A DNA stretch of 64,000 nt, from contig CANRMP010000005.1 of the NCBI GenBank assembly GCA_947631765.1, positions 1 through 64,000 on the forward strand, in the 5' to 3' direction. Position 1 is the stretch's first letter; each line of letters begins with the position of its first letter. The notes below the pieces were generated by a model, which was not told the DNA's origin, ran no database searches, and worked only from the letters and a program-made list of their open reading frames with translations. Positions 1 to 7,467 of the stretch are shown piece by piece. The position numbers and the translations under genes were made by a program. The stretch comes from an uncultured Clostridia bacterium (lineage in GTDB: Bacteria > Bacillota > Clostridia > Oscillospirales > CAG-272).

Positions 1-490
1 TCAGAAAATCCTCAAGATAATCCGGCAGATTGTCCTCCGTTGCATTTTTTGCCGCACTGTAAATCGCCGTCCACAATGCGGACTTATCTTCCAGTTCGCC
101 AAAGGAACCTTCCAGCGTATCGACAACTTCCCCGATATATTCTTTCTGCATATTCCACAAGGGAACAGGACGGGAATACCGGCTTTCGTGAGTGTCGGAA
201 ATGTCGAAATAATGGGTAAGGCGCTGACGGCTTCGCTCTGCGTCCTCAAAGACGGCGATGCCTTTTGCGCCGCGGTTCACCCATCTGCCGAACAGACTGT
301 TCCACCGCTCGATTTCCAGCACCGCCGTGGCGTCCGGGCGCTGGGCAAAAACCAGCAGTTGTTCATCAAATCGCAGTTTATAGTTGCGGCAGGCGGAACG
401 CAGGAAGATCTCCCAAGCCTGCGGGGAAGATACGATTTCCTGTGCCGTTTTGGCATACAGCTCGGAAATCAGATCGTATTTTCGTGTCAC
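1..490 (-). CDS. Mobile-element protein, N-terminal 163 codons (runs off left edge)
   Basis: This minus-strand frame starts at a GTG (490) with GGAGGTGCTGACTC in front of it and stays open to base 1, so only the first 163 codons are visible. The protein begins VTRKYDLISELYAKTAQE and contains YKLRFDEQLLVFAQRPDA and WVNRGAKGIAVFEDAE. That beginning resembles the start of the very large helicase/methylase-like proteins carried by clostridial conjugative elements, where the segment is an ArdC-like N-terminal region. This family assignment is inferred from general recognition only, because no catalytic motif lies inside the window. The gene follows the 310-residue protein upstream by 14 bp, which suggests one operon. 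An alternative is an independent short protein, but no stop is seen. Confidence 0.7.
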   Translation of the reverse strand, partial: MTRKYDLISELYAKTAQEIVSSPQAWEIFLRSACRNYKLRFDEQLLVFAQRPDATAVLEIERWNSLFGRWVNRGAKGIAVFEDAERSRQRLTHYFDISDTHESRYSRPVPLWNMQKEYIGEVVDTLEGSFGELEDKSALWTAIYSAAKNATEDNLPDYLEDFL

Positions 491-504
491 GAGTCAGCAC
501 CTCC

Positions 505-1437
505 TTACCGTGAAATATCTTTGTTCTTCTTCGGGTTGTTCAGATTCCCGTTCTCATCATAGTTTTTGGGGTCGGCGGCAGGGCAATCCCATCCGAATAT
601 GGAGCCGGCGCTCATGGCCGCCGCCTGTGCCGGGGTAACGCCGTTTTCCTTATTCATTTCCGCCGCAAGTTCTTTTCCTCCTCCTGCCGCCGGGGTGATA
701 TAGGTCGGGCTGTAACCGGCGAGACCTTTCTCGACGATTCCGATTTCGTCGGTCGCCATAAGATACACATAGCAGCGGTCCGGCAAAGACGAACGAAGCG
801 GAATCACCGTATTTTTGTTCTTTTCCATTTGCTCTGCAAACTCACAGATATGGTACAGGTTCCAACCCACTTCGACGTGATAATCGTCGATATACCGACA
901 GGTGAAATCGTCAAACTGTCCGTCGCCGGAGGTCACTCTGATCTTCTCTCCGTCCGAAATTCTAAATCGCTCTTTGTAATCCGGCGTAATGAACCGAATC
1001 CCTTTTTCGGCCTGTTCTATATGATAATCAAGCCACCTCTTTTCATAGCAGAAGCAGTAAAGGTTGTACGAGCCTTTCATCGGATTCAAACGAAGCAAAT
1101 ACGCATATTGGTCGGAATCGATTCTTGCGCCGTATTCGTGTCGGTCGTTTTGAAATGAGCCGTCAGGATGCTCCACACAATACCGTCCGAGCGTCTTGAG
1201 ATCGGAGAGGATGCCGCCTTTGCTCCGAAGCGAATGGATCAGAGATTCAAATTCCTGCCGGAATTCCGGGGTGTTTCGTCTTGGATCGAAATTCTCCCAT
1301 CCGGTATAAAACTGCTTCCCGTCCGAACCCATATCTGCCCGCAGGTGGCCGATCAAGCTCGTTTGAGCGGAAATCTGCTGGCTCTGCTTGTAGGTGTACA
1401 TTCTTTCGGCGGGTGTCAAAACTCGCAAATCCGTCAT
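505..1437 (-). CDS. Uncharacterised mobile-element protein, 310 aa
   Basis: I do not recognise a named function. The start MTDLRVLTPAER is chosen because its ATG forms an ATGA overlap with the stop of the preceding gene and has an AAGGAGCAGGAGCG ribosome site; an open frame extends 14 codons further up without such support. The protein is soluble, with no signal or membrane segment. The N-terminal half is polar and rich in Tyr, Arg and Asp. The C-terminal 80 residues include VEKGLAGYSPTYITP, then KENGVTPAQAAAMSAGS and FGWDCPAADPKNYDENG, a compact conserved-looking tail of the kind shared by accessory proteins of clostridial conjugative elements. It sits in a tightly packed, overlapping gene run, so it is probably co-expressed with its neighbours. 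Confidence 0.75.
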   Translation of the reverse strand: MTDLRVLTPAERMYTYKQSQQISAQTSLIGHLRADMGSDGKQFYTGWENFDPRRNTPEFRQEFESLIHSLRSKGGILSDLKTLGRYCVEHPDGSFQNDRHEYGARIDSDQYAYLLRLNPMKGSYNLYCFCYEKRWLDYHIEQAEKGIRFITPDYKERFRISDGEKIRVTSGDGQFDDFTCRYIDDYHVEVGWNLYHICEFAEQMEKNKNTVIPLRSSLPDRCYVYLMATDEIGIVEKGLAGYSPTYITPAAGGGKELAAEMNKENGVTPAQAAAMSAGSIFGWDCPAADPKNYDENGNLNNPKKNKDISR

Positions 1438-2003
1438 CGCTCCTGCTCCTTTCCGTTTCTCATTTTCGGGATGCTCCACCCATATACCTGTGCGATCTCA
1501 TCTCCAAGCCTCTTGGTAAGTCTTGAAATATCCGCTCTCGTCGCCCGACCGGCATAGATTTTCTCTTTGAGATTTTCCCTTTGCCAATCGGTAGTTCCTT
1601 CCTTGAACACACGGTAGAGAATATGATTCGTTCCATCATGATGAATCTGTTCGGAACAAAGGTCACCGTGTTCGTCCAAATACCATTCTGCATAATCAAT
1701 ATCCCGGTCGGAATACAAACAGTCCCGGATATTACCGGATTCGATCATTTTGTAGCCGCTTCTTCGACCGTACCAAAGTCCGAGGTCGCCGATGGCGATG
1801 ATCGGCTGGGACAACTGAATGTTCAAATTCGCCCTTTCGTCGTCCAAATATTCGCTGTTGATCTCACACATAAGAGCGTACATCTCATCCTCCGTCAGAC
1901 CGGGGTATTCTTCTTTCAAACCGTCCCGCCAGTCGTCGATGTCGAGGTCAATGTCGCTCCAGATCACATGACGGTCAACCGCTTGATTCTGTATGGTTCT
2001 CAT
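1434..2003 (-). CDS. Uncharacterised acidic mobile-element protein, 189 aa
   Basis: I recognise no known family. It is acidic in its first 70 residues (WSDIDLDIDDWRDGLKEEY), contains an IAIGDLGLWYGRRSGYK segment that could be a small globular core, and ends in a basic tail (KMRNGKEQER). The start at 2003 has a GGGAGGCGGAGCGG site. The gene lies inside the 3' end of the 81-residue gene upstream (29-bp overlap) and ends in ATGA with the gene downstream, so translation of all three is probably coupled. The arrangement is typical of accessory regions of conjugative elements. No signal peptide or transmembrane segment is visible. Confidence 0.72.
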   Translation of the reverse strand: MRTIQNQAVDRHVIWSDIDLDIDDWRDGLKEEYPGLTEDEMYALMCEINSEYLDDERANLNIQLSQPIIAIGDLGLWYGRRSGYKMIESGNIRDCLYSDRDIDYAEWYLDEHGDLCSEQIHHDGTNHILYRVFKEGTTDWQRENLKEKIYAGRATRADISRLTKRLGDEIAQVYGWSIPKMRNGKEQER

Positions 2004-2220
2004 CCGCTCCGCCTCCCAAATAGGTAAACAGTTTATTGGCTTTCGTGCTCTTTTGCAGTTCGATAATGATTGCCATATCCGGGACCGTGATGTCCGGGAT
2101 TTGCAGGATCGTTTCCGTCGTGAGCGACTGCAAGTCCTTTTCCGTCCTACAGTTTGCGTCGTACAGTTTGGACAGCACTTTTACCCTTTGGGAAAAGGCG
2201 CTGCCGGTTTCCTTTTTCAT
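1975..2220 (-). CDS. Small mobile-element protein, 81 aa
   Basis: A short soluble protein that starts MKKETGSAFSQRVK after a GGAGGGACAAGCG ribosome site, 12 bp beyond the stop of the gene upstream. It has a helix-rich look with a central LTTETILQIPDITVPDMAII stretch, which could form a small helical bundle. No enzymatic motif is seen and no function is assigned. Its last 29 bp overlap the next gene, supporting translational coupling. Confidence 0.65.
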   Translation of the reverse strand: MKKETGSAFSQRVKVLSKLYDANCRTEKDLQSLTTETILQIPDITVPDMAIIIELQKSTKANKLFTYLGGGADENHTESSG

Positions 2221-2232
2221 CGCTTGTCCCTC

Positions 2233-3150
2233 CTATCTTTCCTGTCCTTTCTCTTTCTGCTTTGGCTGTGCCTCTTTGGTGTACTCCCGATCCGGTTTTC
2301 CGACGTCGCCCGTCCAAAGGAACAGCTCGTTTTCGGCCGGCAGATACAGCCTGCCGTTATCCAAGCACACAAACAGGTCGCATTTTTCGGCGTTCGCGGC
2401 TTTATAGAAGTCGTCCGGGGTGTACGCCTCCTTGGTATATGGGTAATCACCCGCCGCGATTCCGAGCGCGGGATCGCTTCTCGAATTCCGCGTGATATAC
2501 GCCATCGCCATCTCAAACGCCTGCAATCCACGGTAAGGGCAAAATCGGTGATTCCCGTACAGAAAGACCCGCTTGTTCTCCACGCAATGCGACAGCAGTT
2601 TCGCTTTTGACGCCGCCCATTCCGGCAGACATTCGGGTTTGATTTCGCCGAGGATTTCTCGGCGTTCCAACCGTTTCTCTGCGCAAGTGGACAGGTTGAT
2701 TCCGAATACGGCGCTCCCACGGGCGTTTGCGGCGGTTCCGAATCCGCCTGTGACGAGATAGATCTGTCTGTCCGCTCTTTGAAACTCCGGGTAAAGGGAA
2801 TCCACGCGCCGCACGACCGCCTTTCCCTCTATGCTTTTTCCGGCACCGTCCGGGATGCAGGAATCGGCGGTCAAGGGAGTACAGTCAAAACCGAAGGATT
2901 GGATTTGTTCCAAAGTCTTGTTTGCCTCTGCCTGAATCCGCTTCCCGAACTCCTCTACGATTTCAAGATAGCTGTCGCTGACGGCCATATCGCTGTAGCG
3001 CTCAAACAAACCGTCGCAAACGGCGTACAGGCAGGCGTACTTCTCGCCGGGATTGCCGCTGTTGATTCCCAAAAGAATCTCTCTGCCGCCAATGGGAAAA
3101 GAGGCGGTGATTTCATAGTCCCCGACCGTGCGTTTCTCACTTGTCATCAT
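2233..3150 (-). CDS. Uncharacterised mobile-element protein, about 305 aa
   Basis: The protein starts MMTSEKRTVGDYEITASFPIG at the tandem ATGATG, which follows GGGACGGGGAAG and overlaps the end of the preceding gene; a further in-frame ATG 24 bp upstream is possible. Visible features are GGREILLGINSGNPGEKYAC near the N terminus, LVTGGFGTAANARGSAVFG near residue 150, and a C-terminal LFVCLDNGRLYLPAENELFLW, followed by a Lys/Gln/Glu-rich tail. There is no signal peptide, no membrane segment and no recognised catalytic triad. Similar multi-gene runs of unknown soluble proteins follow the partition genes in clostridial conjugative elements, but that is context, not a function. Confidence 0.7.
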   Translation of the reverse strand: MMTSEKRTVGDYEITASFPIGGREILLGINSGNPGEKYACLYAVCDGLFERYSDMAVSDSYLEIVEEFGKRIQAEANKTLEQIQSFGFDCTPLTADSCIPDGAGKSIEGKAVVRRVDSLYPEFQRADRQIYLVTGGFGTAANARGSAVFGINLSTCAEKRLERREILGEIKPECLPEWAASKAKLLSHCVENKRVFLYGNHRFCPYRGLQAFEMAMAYITRNSRSDPALGIAAGDYPYTKEAYTPDDFYKAANAEKCDLFVCLDNGRLYLPAENELFLWTGDVGKPDREYTKEAQPKQKEKGQER

Positions 3151-3472
3151 CTTCCCCGTCCCTTCCGTGCGCATAGTCCCGGTATGCGTTTTGCGCCCTT
3201 GTTCTTGCCCGTCTCACTTCGGGACTGCATCCGAGTTCCGGGTGCTTGGCCTGCAACTTCTGCCTTGCGCGTCTCACACTTTCAAAGCAGGGAATACCGA
3301 GTCCCCGATAGTTTCTCATCACGTCCTCAAACAGCAGCAGCGCCCTTCCGTGATAGAGGATGAAAAACCGTAAACTCACAAGGTAATACAGCTCCATATC
3401 GCTTTCCCTTGCTTCGGGGTGCGCTTTCAGAACGTCGTGTACGGTTTTTTCGACGGTGATCAGTTTGGTCAT
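3137..3472 (-). CDS. Small basic mobile-element protein, 111 aa
   Basis: Starts MTKLITVEKTVHDVLKAHPE and has a strongly charged, helical composition. The C-terminal half, CFESVRRARQKLQAKHPELG then EVRRARTRAQNAYRDY, matches the pattern of small proteins common in phages and conjugative elements, in which a wHTH-like N-terminal half is followed by a Arg-rich helix (family recognition, moderate). It may bind nucleic acid, but no specific role can be assigned. It overlaps the next gene by 14 bp. A GC-rich stem-loop lies between it and the membrane peptide gene upstream, which may reduce read-through from the adhesin transcript. Confidence 0.65.
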   Translation of the reverse strand: MTKLITVEKTVHDVLKAHPEARESDMELYYLVSLRFFILYHGRALLLFEDVMRNYRGLGIPCFESVRRARQKLQAKHPELGCSPEVRRARTRAQNAYRDYAHGRDGEDDDK

Positions 3473-3496
3473 ATTTTCGCCCCTTTCTGAAATGAA

Positions 3497-3520
3497 TGGG
3501 GGCGGCTTTTGAGACCGCCC
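3497..3520. terminator. GC-rich stem-loop between membrane peptide and small basic gene
   Basis: Seven G/C pairs (GGGGCGG with CCGCCCC) around a 10-base loop form a stem directly after the 30-aa peptide gene on the minus strand. There is no T-run behind it, so it may be a processing or stability element rather than a full terminator. Confidence 0.4.
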
Positions 3521-3529
3521 CGTTTCGCA

Positions 3530-3622
3530 TTATTTCTTCCTGCGACTGCGGATCTGCAAGAAGATGAATCCGCCCACCACGATGGCAAGCAGAATCAGCC
3601 CTATGACCGTTTTAGGTTCCAT
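3530..3622 (-). CDS. 30-aa single-pass membrane peptide, coupled to adhesin
   Basis: A complete small gene. Its ATG shares one base with the adhesin stop codon (TAATG) and is preceded by GGAGGGAGAGTA, an almost ideal ribosome site. The peptide begins MEPKTVIGLI, runs through a hydrophobic helix of about 18 residues (GLILLAIVVGGFIFLQI) and ends in a strongly basic RSRRKK, so it should insert with its C terminus in the cytoplasm. The layout copies the tail of a cell-wall-anchored protein (hydrophobic helix plus basic stop). It is probably made in ratio with the adhesin and may assist secretion, sorting or retention; that function is inference. It stops at TAA (3530-3532). Confidence 0.75.
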   Translation of the reverse strand: MEPKTVIGLILLAIVVGGFIFLQIRSRRKK

Positions 3623-6600
3623 TACTCTCCCTCCTTCTTTTTCTTGAATCCGAATACGGCGCATACGACCGTACCCAGCGCCGAAAGAACGGCCAATGCA
3701 AACCAGAGCTTCACATGGCTGTCATCCCCGGTTTTCGGATTGTCCGGAGGCGGCGGGAGAAGCGTTACGGTCTGCCCGTCGTCCTCGATGTCGGCATGGA
3801 CAGCAATTTCCACACCTTCACGGTAGAGCGATTCAAACACTACCGCTTCGGTTTCTGTTGTGATGCCGTCGGCGTTGAATGTGAATTGTACGGTTACTTC
3901 GCCGTCCGCCGTTTCGGGCGTGAAGGTGACCTCGGATGTCACGGCCTGTCCGTCCATAAGGAACGGTTCGCCGGTGGTTCTGTTCATGAGAACACCGCTG
4001 ACCGTGTATTCCTTGCCGGGGGTGAGGTTCTTGAAAGATACAACGTCCTCAATGGTGATCTCGCCCTTGGCTTCGACCTCTTTCTTTCCTTCTGCCGTTG
4101 CCTGCGTTCCGATCTCCGGCACATGAACCTTGACGGTCTGGCCTTCGTCCTCGATGTCCGCATGGACGGCAAGCTCTCTTTCGGCATAGTAAAGGCTTTC
4201 AAACACAACGATGTCCGTGTCAGCCTTGATATACTTGGAATCAAAGGTGAAGGATACCGTCACCTCGCCGGAGGGCATTTCCGGCACGAAGGTGGTGTCC
4301 GAATGCGCTTCCTCGCCGTTAATAAGCAGAGGTTTTCCGGTGGTTTTGTCCATGAGAACACCCTTGAGCGTGTACTCTTTGCCCGGAATCAGATTTTCAT
4401 AGGATACCGTATCTTCCAGCGTAAACACTTCGGTAGCGTTGACTTCCTTTGTGCCGTCCACTGTGGCGGTCGTGCCGATTTCGGGAATAAGCACGGTGAT
4501 CGTCTGTCCCTCGTCCTCGATGTCGGCGTGGGCGGTGAGTTCGACGCCGTCCTTGTAGAGGCTTTCGAATACAACAAGTTCCGTGTTCTGCGTAATCCCG
4601 CTGCCATCGAACACAAAGGTTACCGGCACCGTGCCGGACGGTTCGGTGGGGATGAAGGTGACTTCGGACACTACAGGTTGCCCGTCCACAAGGAAAGGTT
4701 CGCCTGTCGCCTTGTCCATGAGCGTTCCTTTGAGCGTATACTCTTTACCGGGAATGAGGTTTTCATAGGAAACCATATCTTCAATGACGATTTCCTCGTC
4801 AGGGTGTCTGACTTTCTCGCCGTCAGAGTTTGCCTGCGTTCCGATTTCGGGAACAAGCACGGTCACCGTCTGCCCCTCGTCCGCGATGTCAGCGTGGGCG
4901 ATGAGTTCAACGCCGTCCTTGTACAGGCTCTCGAATACCACAAGGTCGGTGTTCTGCGTGATTGCGCTGCCGTCGAATACGAATGTTACCGTCACCGTGC
5001 CGGACGGTTCGGTGGGAATGAAGGTGACTTCGGACATTACAGGTTGCCCGTCCACAAGGAAGGCTTCACCTGTGGCTTTATCCATGAGCGTTCCCTTGAG
5101 CGTATACTCCTTGCCGGAGATCAGGTTATCATAGGAAACCGTATCTTCAATGACGATTTCCTCGTCAGGGTGTCTGATTTTCTCGCCATCAGAGCTTGCT
5201 TGCGTCCCGATTTCGGGAACAAGCACGGTGATTGTCTGCCCGTCGTCCTCAATGTCGGCGTGGACGGCAAGCGCCATGCCGTCCTTGTACAGGCTCTCGA
5301 ATACCACGATATTGGTGTTCTCCGTGATACTGGTCCCGTCGAACACAAAAGTTACCGTCACCGTGCCGGAGAAATCTTCGGGAATGAAGGAGACTTCGGA
5401 TGTCACAGGCTGTCCGTTCACGAGGAAGGGTTCGCCTGTGGCTTTGTCCATAAGCATTCCTTTGAGCGTATACTCTTTGCCGGGGATCAGGTGCTTGTAC
5501 TCCACCACGTCCTCGACGGTGATCTGCTCGTTGGGGTGTGTCTGCTTTTCGCCGTCCACGCTTGCCGTTGTGCCGATTTCGGGGATTCGGTCGTTGACCA
5601 CCGAGATTTCGATGACTTCGTCGTCGGTCGTCACATGGACGTGATGCGGCTCGGTGTTCGGCAGATAGCCCTCCGCCGGGGACAGCTCCACAACCACATA
5701 ACTGCCATAGGGAATATCTTCGAATTTGAAAACGCCGTCCTCGCCAGTAACGGCAGTCAGGATAGCGTTACCCTCGGTGTATTCGGTTGCGTCAGGTGTG
5801 AACAGTCCGAAAACTGTGCCTGCGATATTATTGCCGGTTTCCCGATCGGTTTTGTGACCGAGAATGTTGCCTCGGAGTATTTCGTTTTCAATGGATTCGC
5901 CGTTGTTCACGGTGATGTGAACGGTCGCCGTGCCCTGCCCTGCATAGGCAAACTCCACGGGGAACACATCATTCGAGAGGATATAGCGGCTGTCGGTGGC
6001 GATTTCCTTGACGTACAGTTTCGCGCCGACCGGAATGTCGGTCGCAAAGACGGCATAGCCGTTTTCGTCACAGGTCACGGTTTCAATCAGGCCGTTTTTC
6101 GGAATGACCGAGCCGTCCGCCGCAACGATGTCCTCGGCGGCAAACAGTCCAAACTGCACCGAGAGGATTTCGCCGTTTTCACCGATTCCAAAACGGTCAT
6201 CTTTTTCCATAACCTTATTCAGATCGATCTCGATTTTCTGACGCTCGTTATAAAATTCGGTTGCCGTTTCGGTAATCTCGATTTCCCGTCCGGCATAGGT
6301 CAGCTCGACCGTGTGGGTTTCACCGTTCAGCACCATTCCGTATGGTGCTTTGATTTCACGGATTTCGTACTTGCCGAGATAGAGTGCCTTGCTGACGGCG
6401 ACTCCGTCCTCGCCGGTAGTGACGGTGTCCACGACCGTGCCTTTGGCATAACGGAGGGTGCCGTCCGGGGTGTAGATGTCCTCGGCGGCGATGATTTCAT
6501 ACACCGCGCCGGGGAGTCCTTTTACCTCGTAGATCGGCTGATACACGCCGCCGCTCTCGTTGACCGAGGAGAACACCTCGCCGGTCTTGGTAATTGTAAT

Positions 6601-7464
6601 TTTTCCTTTCTGCGGTAGATTGTGTTTTTCCACTGTTACGGTCGCAAGCGTCCCGTCTACCGTAAATGGGACGGGTGTTCCGTCCAGCACATAGCCGTAG
6701 GCGGTCTGCACCTCGATGATTTCATATTTGCCGTAGGGCAGAGGTTCGGGAAGCATAAGCATTCCGCTCTCGTCGGTGTAGAAGGTGTCGATGTCCACAG
6801 GAGTCGGATAGTTCAGATGCTGCACAATATATTCGCCCGTGTCGCGGTTTCTCACCTTGAATCCGATTCCGGCCGCTGGAATGGTTTTTCCCGTTTCTGC
6901 GTCCTTTTTGACGATTCGAACGAGCGCCTCGAAGGCGGAGTTGTTTATGAGATAGCGGTAAACCTGTCCGTCCTCGCTGACATACACATCGAAGTCTGGC
7001 AGAAGTTCTCTGCCATCCCAGCCGCGCACCTGATGAACGGTGTACACGCCATAGGGCAATTTCTTGGTTTCGGCAAAGCCGTTCTCGTCGCAGACAAGGC
7101 GGTCGCGCTCGGTTTCCTTCGCCGCCGCATAACTGCCTGCGGATTTCAGATATACCTCGAAGGTAGCTCCGACTTCCGGCGTTTCAATTTTGGTTGATCC
7201 ATCGTCTGTGTGCTTGATGATGGAGATTTTGCCTTTGGCAATATCCTCCGTCACGGTTTTCGACAGCGGATTGTATTCGACGGTGTAGTTTCTCGCCTCC
7301 GCGCCGATGGGATACTCGGTCGGGTCAATCAGATAGCCCTCGGAAGGCGTGATCTCACGAAGCGTCCAGCCGTCGCCGCAGATATACCATTTCGTCGTGA
7401 AACTGCCGCTTTCATCGGTCATATAGCGGTCGATTAGTTCGCCGTCTTTGTAGATACCGTACAC
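3622..7464 (-). CDS. Adhesin C-terminal part: SpaA/Cna-B and five VaFE repeats, wall anchor
   Basis: This 1,280-codon frame is continuous with the 823-codon frame upstream except for one TGA codon, and its only available start (GTG at 7464) has no ribosome site, so it is best read as the second part of one broken gene. It begins inside a prealbumin-like Cna-B fold (VYGIYKDGELIDRYMTDESG) and carries about five more SpaA/Cna-B units. Then come five repeats of about 122 residues, each with PEIGT, GKEYTLKG, MDKATGEPF and VVFESLY, the VaFE type that forms intramolecular isopeptide or ester links. The C terminus is a sortase signal: Pro-rich spacer, NPKTGDD, hydrophobic helix and KKKKEGE. Repeats 2 and 3 are nearly identical, so recombination between them is likely. 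No sortase gene lies in the window. Confidence 0.85.
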   Translation of the reverse strand: MYGIYKDGELIDRYMTDESGSFTTKWYICGDGWTLREITPSEGYLIDPTEYPIGAEARNYTVEYNPLSKTVTEDIAKGKISIIKHTDDGSTKIETPEVGATFEVYLKSAGSYAAAKETERDRLVCDENGFAETKKLPYGVYTVHQVRGWDGRELLPDFDVYVSEDGQVYRYLINNSAFEALVRIVKKDAETGKTIPAAGIGFKVRNRDTGEYIVQHLNYPTPVDIDTFYTDESGMLMLPEPLPYGKYEIIEVQTAYGYVLDGTPVPFTVDGTLATVTVEKHNLPQKGKITITKTGEVFSSVNESGGVYQPIYEVKGLPGAVYEIIAAEDIYTPDGTLRYAKGTVVDTVTTGEDGVAVSKALYLGKYEIREIKAPYGMVLNGETHTVELTYAGREIEITETATEFYNERQKIEIDLNKVMEKDDRFGIGENGEILSVQFGLFAAEDIVAADGSVIPKNGLIETVTCDENGYAVFATDIPVGAKLYVKEIATDSRYILSNDVFPVEFAYAGQGTATVHITVNNGESIENEILRGNILGHKTDRETGNNIAGTVFGLFTPDATEYTEGNAILTAVTGEDGVFKFEDIPYGSYVVVELSPAEGYLPNTEPHHVHVTTDDEVIEISVVNDRIPEIGTTASVDGEKQTHPNEQITVEDVVEYKHLIPGKEYTLKGMLMDKATGEPFLVNGQPVTSEVSFIPEDFSGTVTVTFVFDGTSITENTNIVVFESLYKDGMALAVHADIEDDGQTITVLVPEIGTQASSDGEKIRHPDEEIVIEDTVSYDNLISGKEYTLKGTLMDKATGEAFLVDGQPVMSEVTFIPTEPSGTVTVTFVFDGSAITQNTDLVVFESLYKDGVELIAHADIADEGQTVTVLVPEIGTQANSDGEKVRHPDEEIVIEDMVSYENLIPGKEYTLKGTLMDKATGEPFLVDGQPVVSEVTFIPTEPSGTVPVTFVFDGSGITQNTELVVFESLYKDGVELTAHADIEDEGQTITVLIPEIGTTATVDGTKEVNATEVFTLEDTVSYENLIPGKEYTLKGVLMDKTTGKPLLINGEEAHSDTTFVPEMPSGEVTVSFTFDSKYIKADTDIVVFESLYYAERELAVHADIEDEGQTVKVHVPEIGTQATAEGKKEVEAKGEITIEDVVSFKNLTPGKEYTVSGVLMNRTTGEPFLMDGQAVTSEVTFTPETADGEVTVQFTFNADGITTETEAVVFESLYREGVEIAVHADIEDDGQTVTLLPPPPDNPKTGDDSHVKLWFALAVLSALGTVVCAVFGFKKKKEGE

Positions 7465-7467
7465 CGC

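Noticed and set aside
3715..6618. A 967-codon open frame on the plus strand opposite the adhesin
   Set aside because: It is the antisense shadow of the repetitive adhesin, has no ribosome site and no recognisable protein features.
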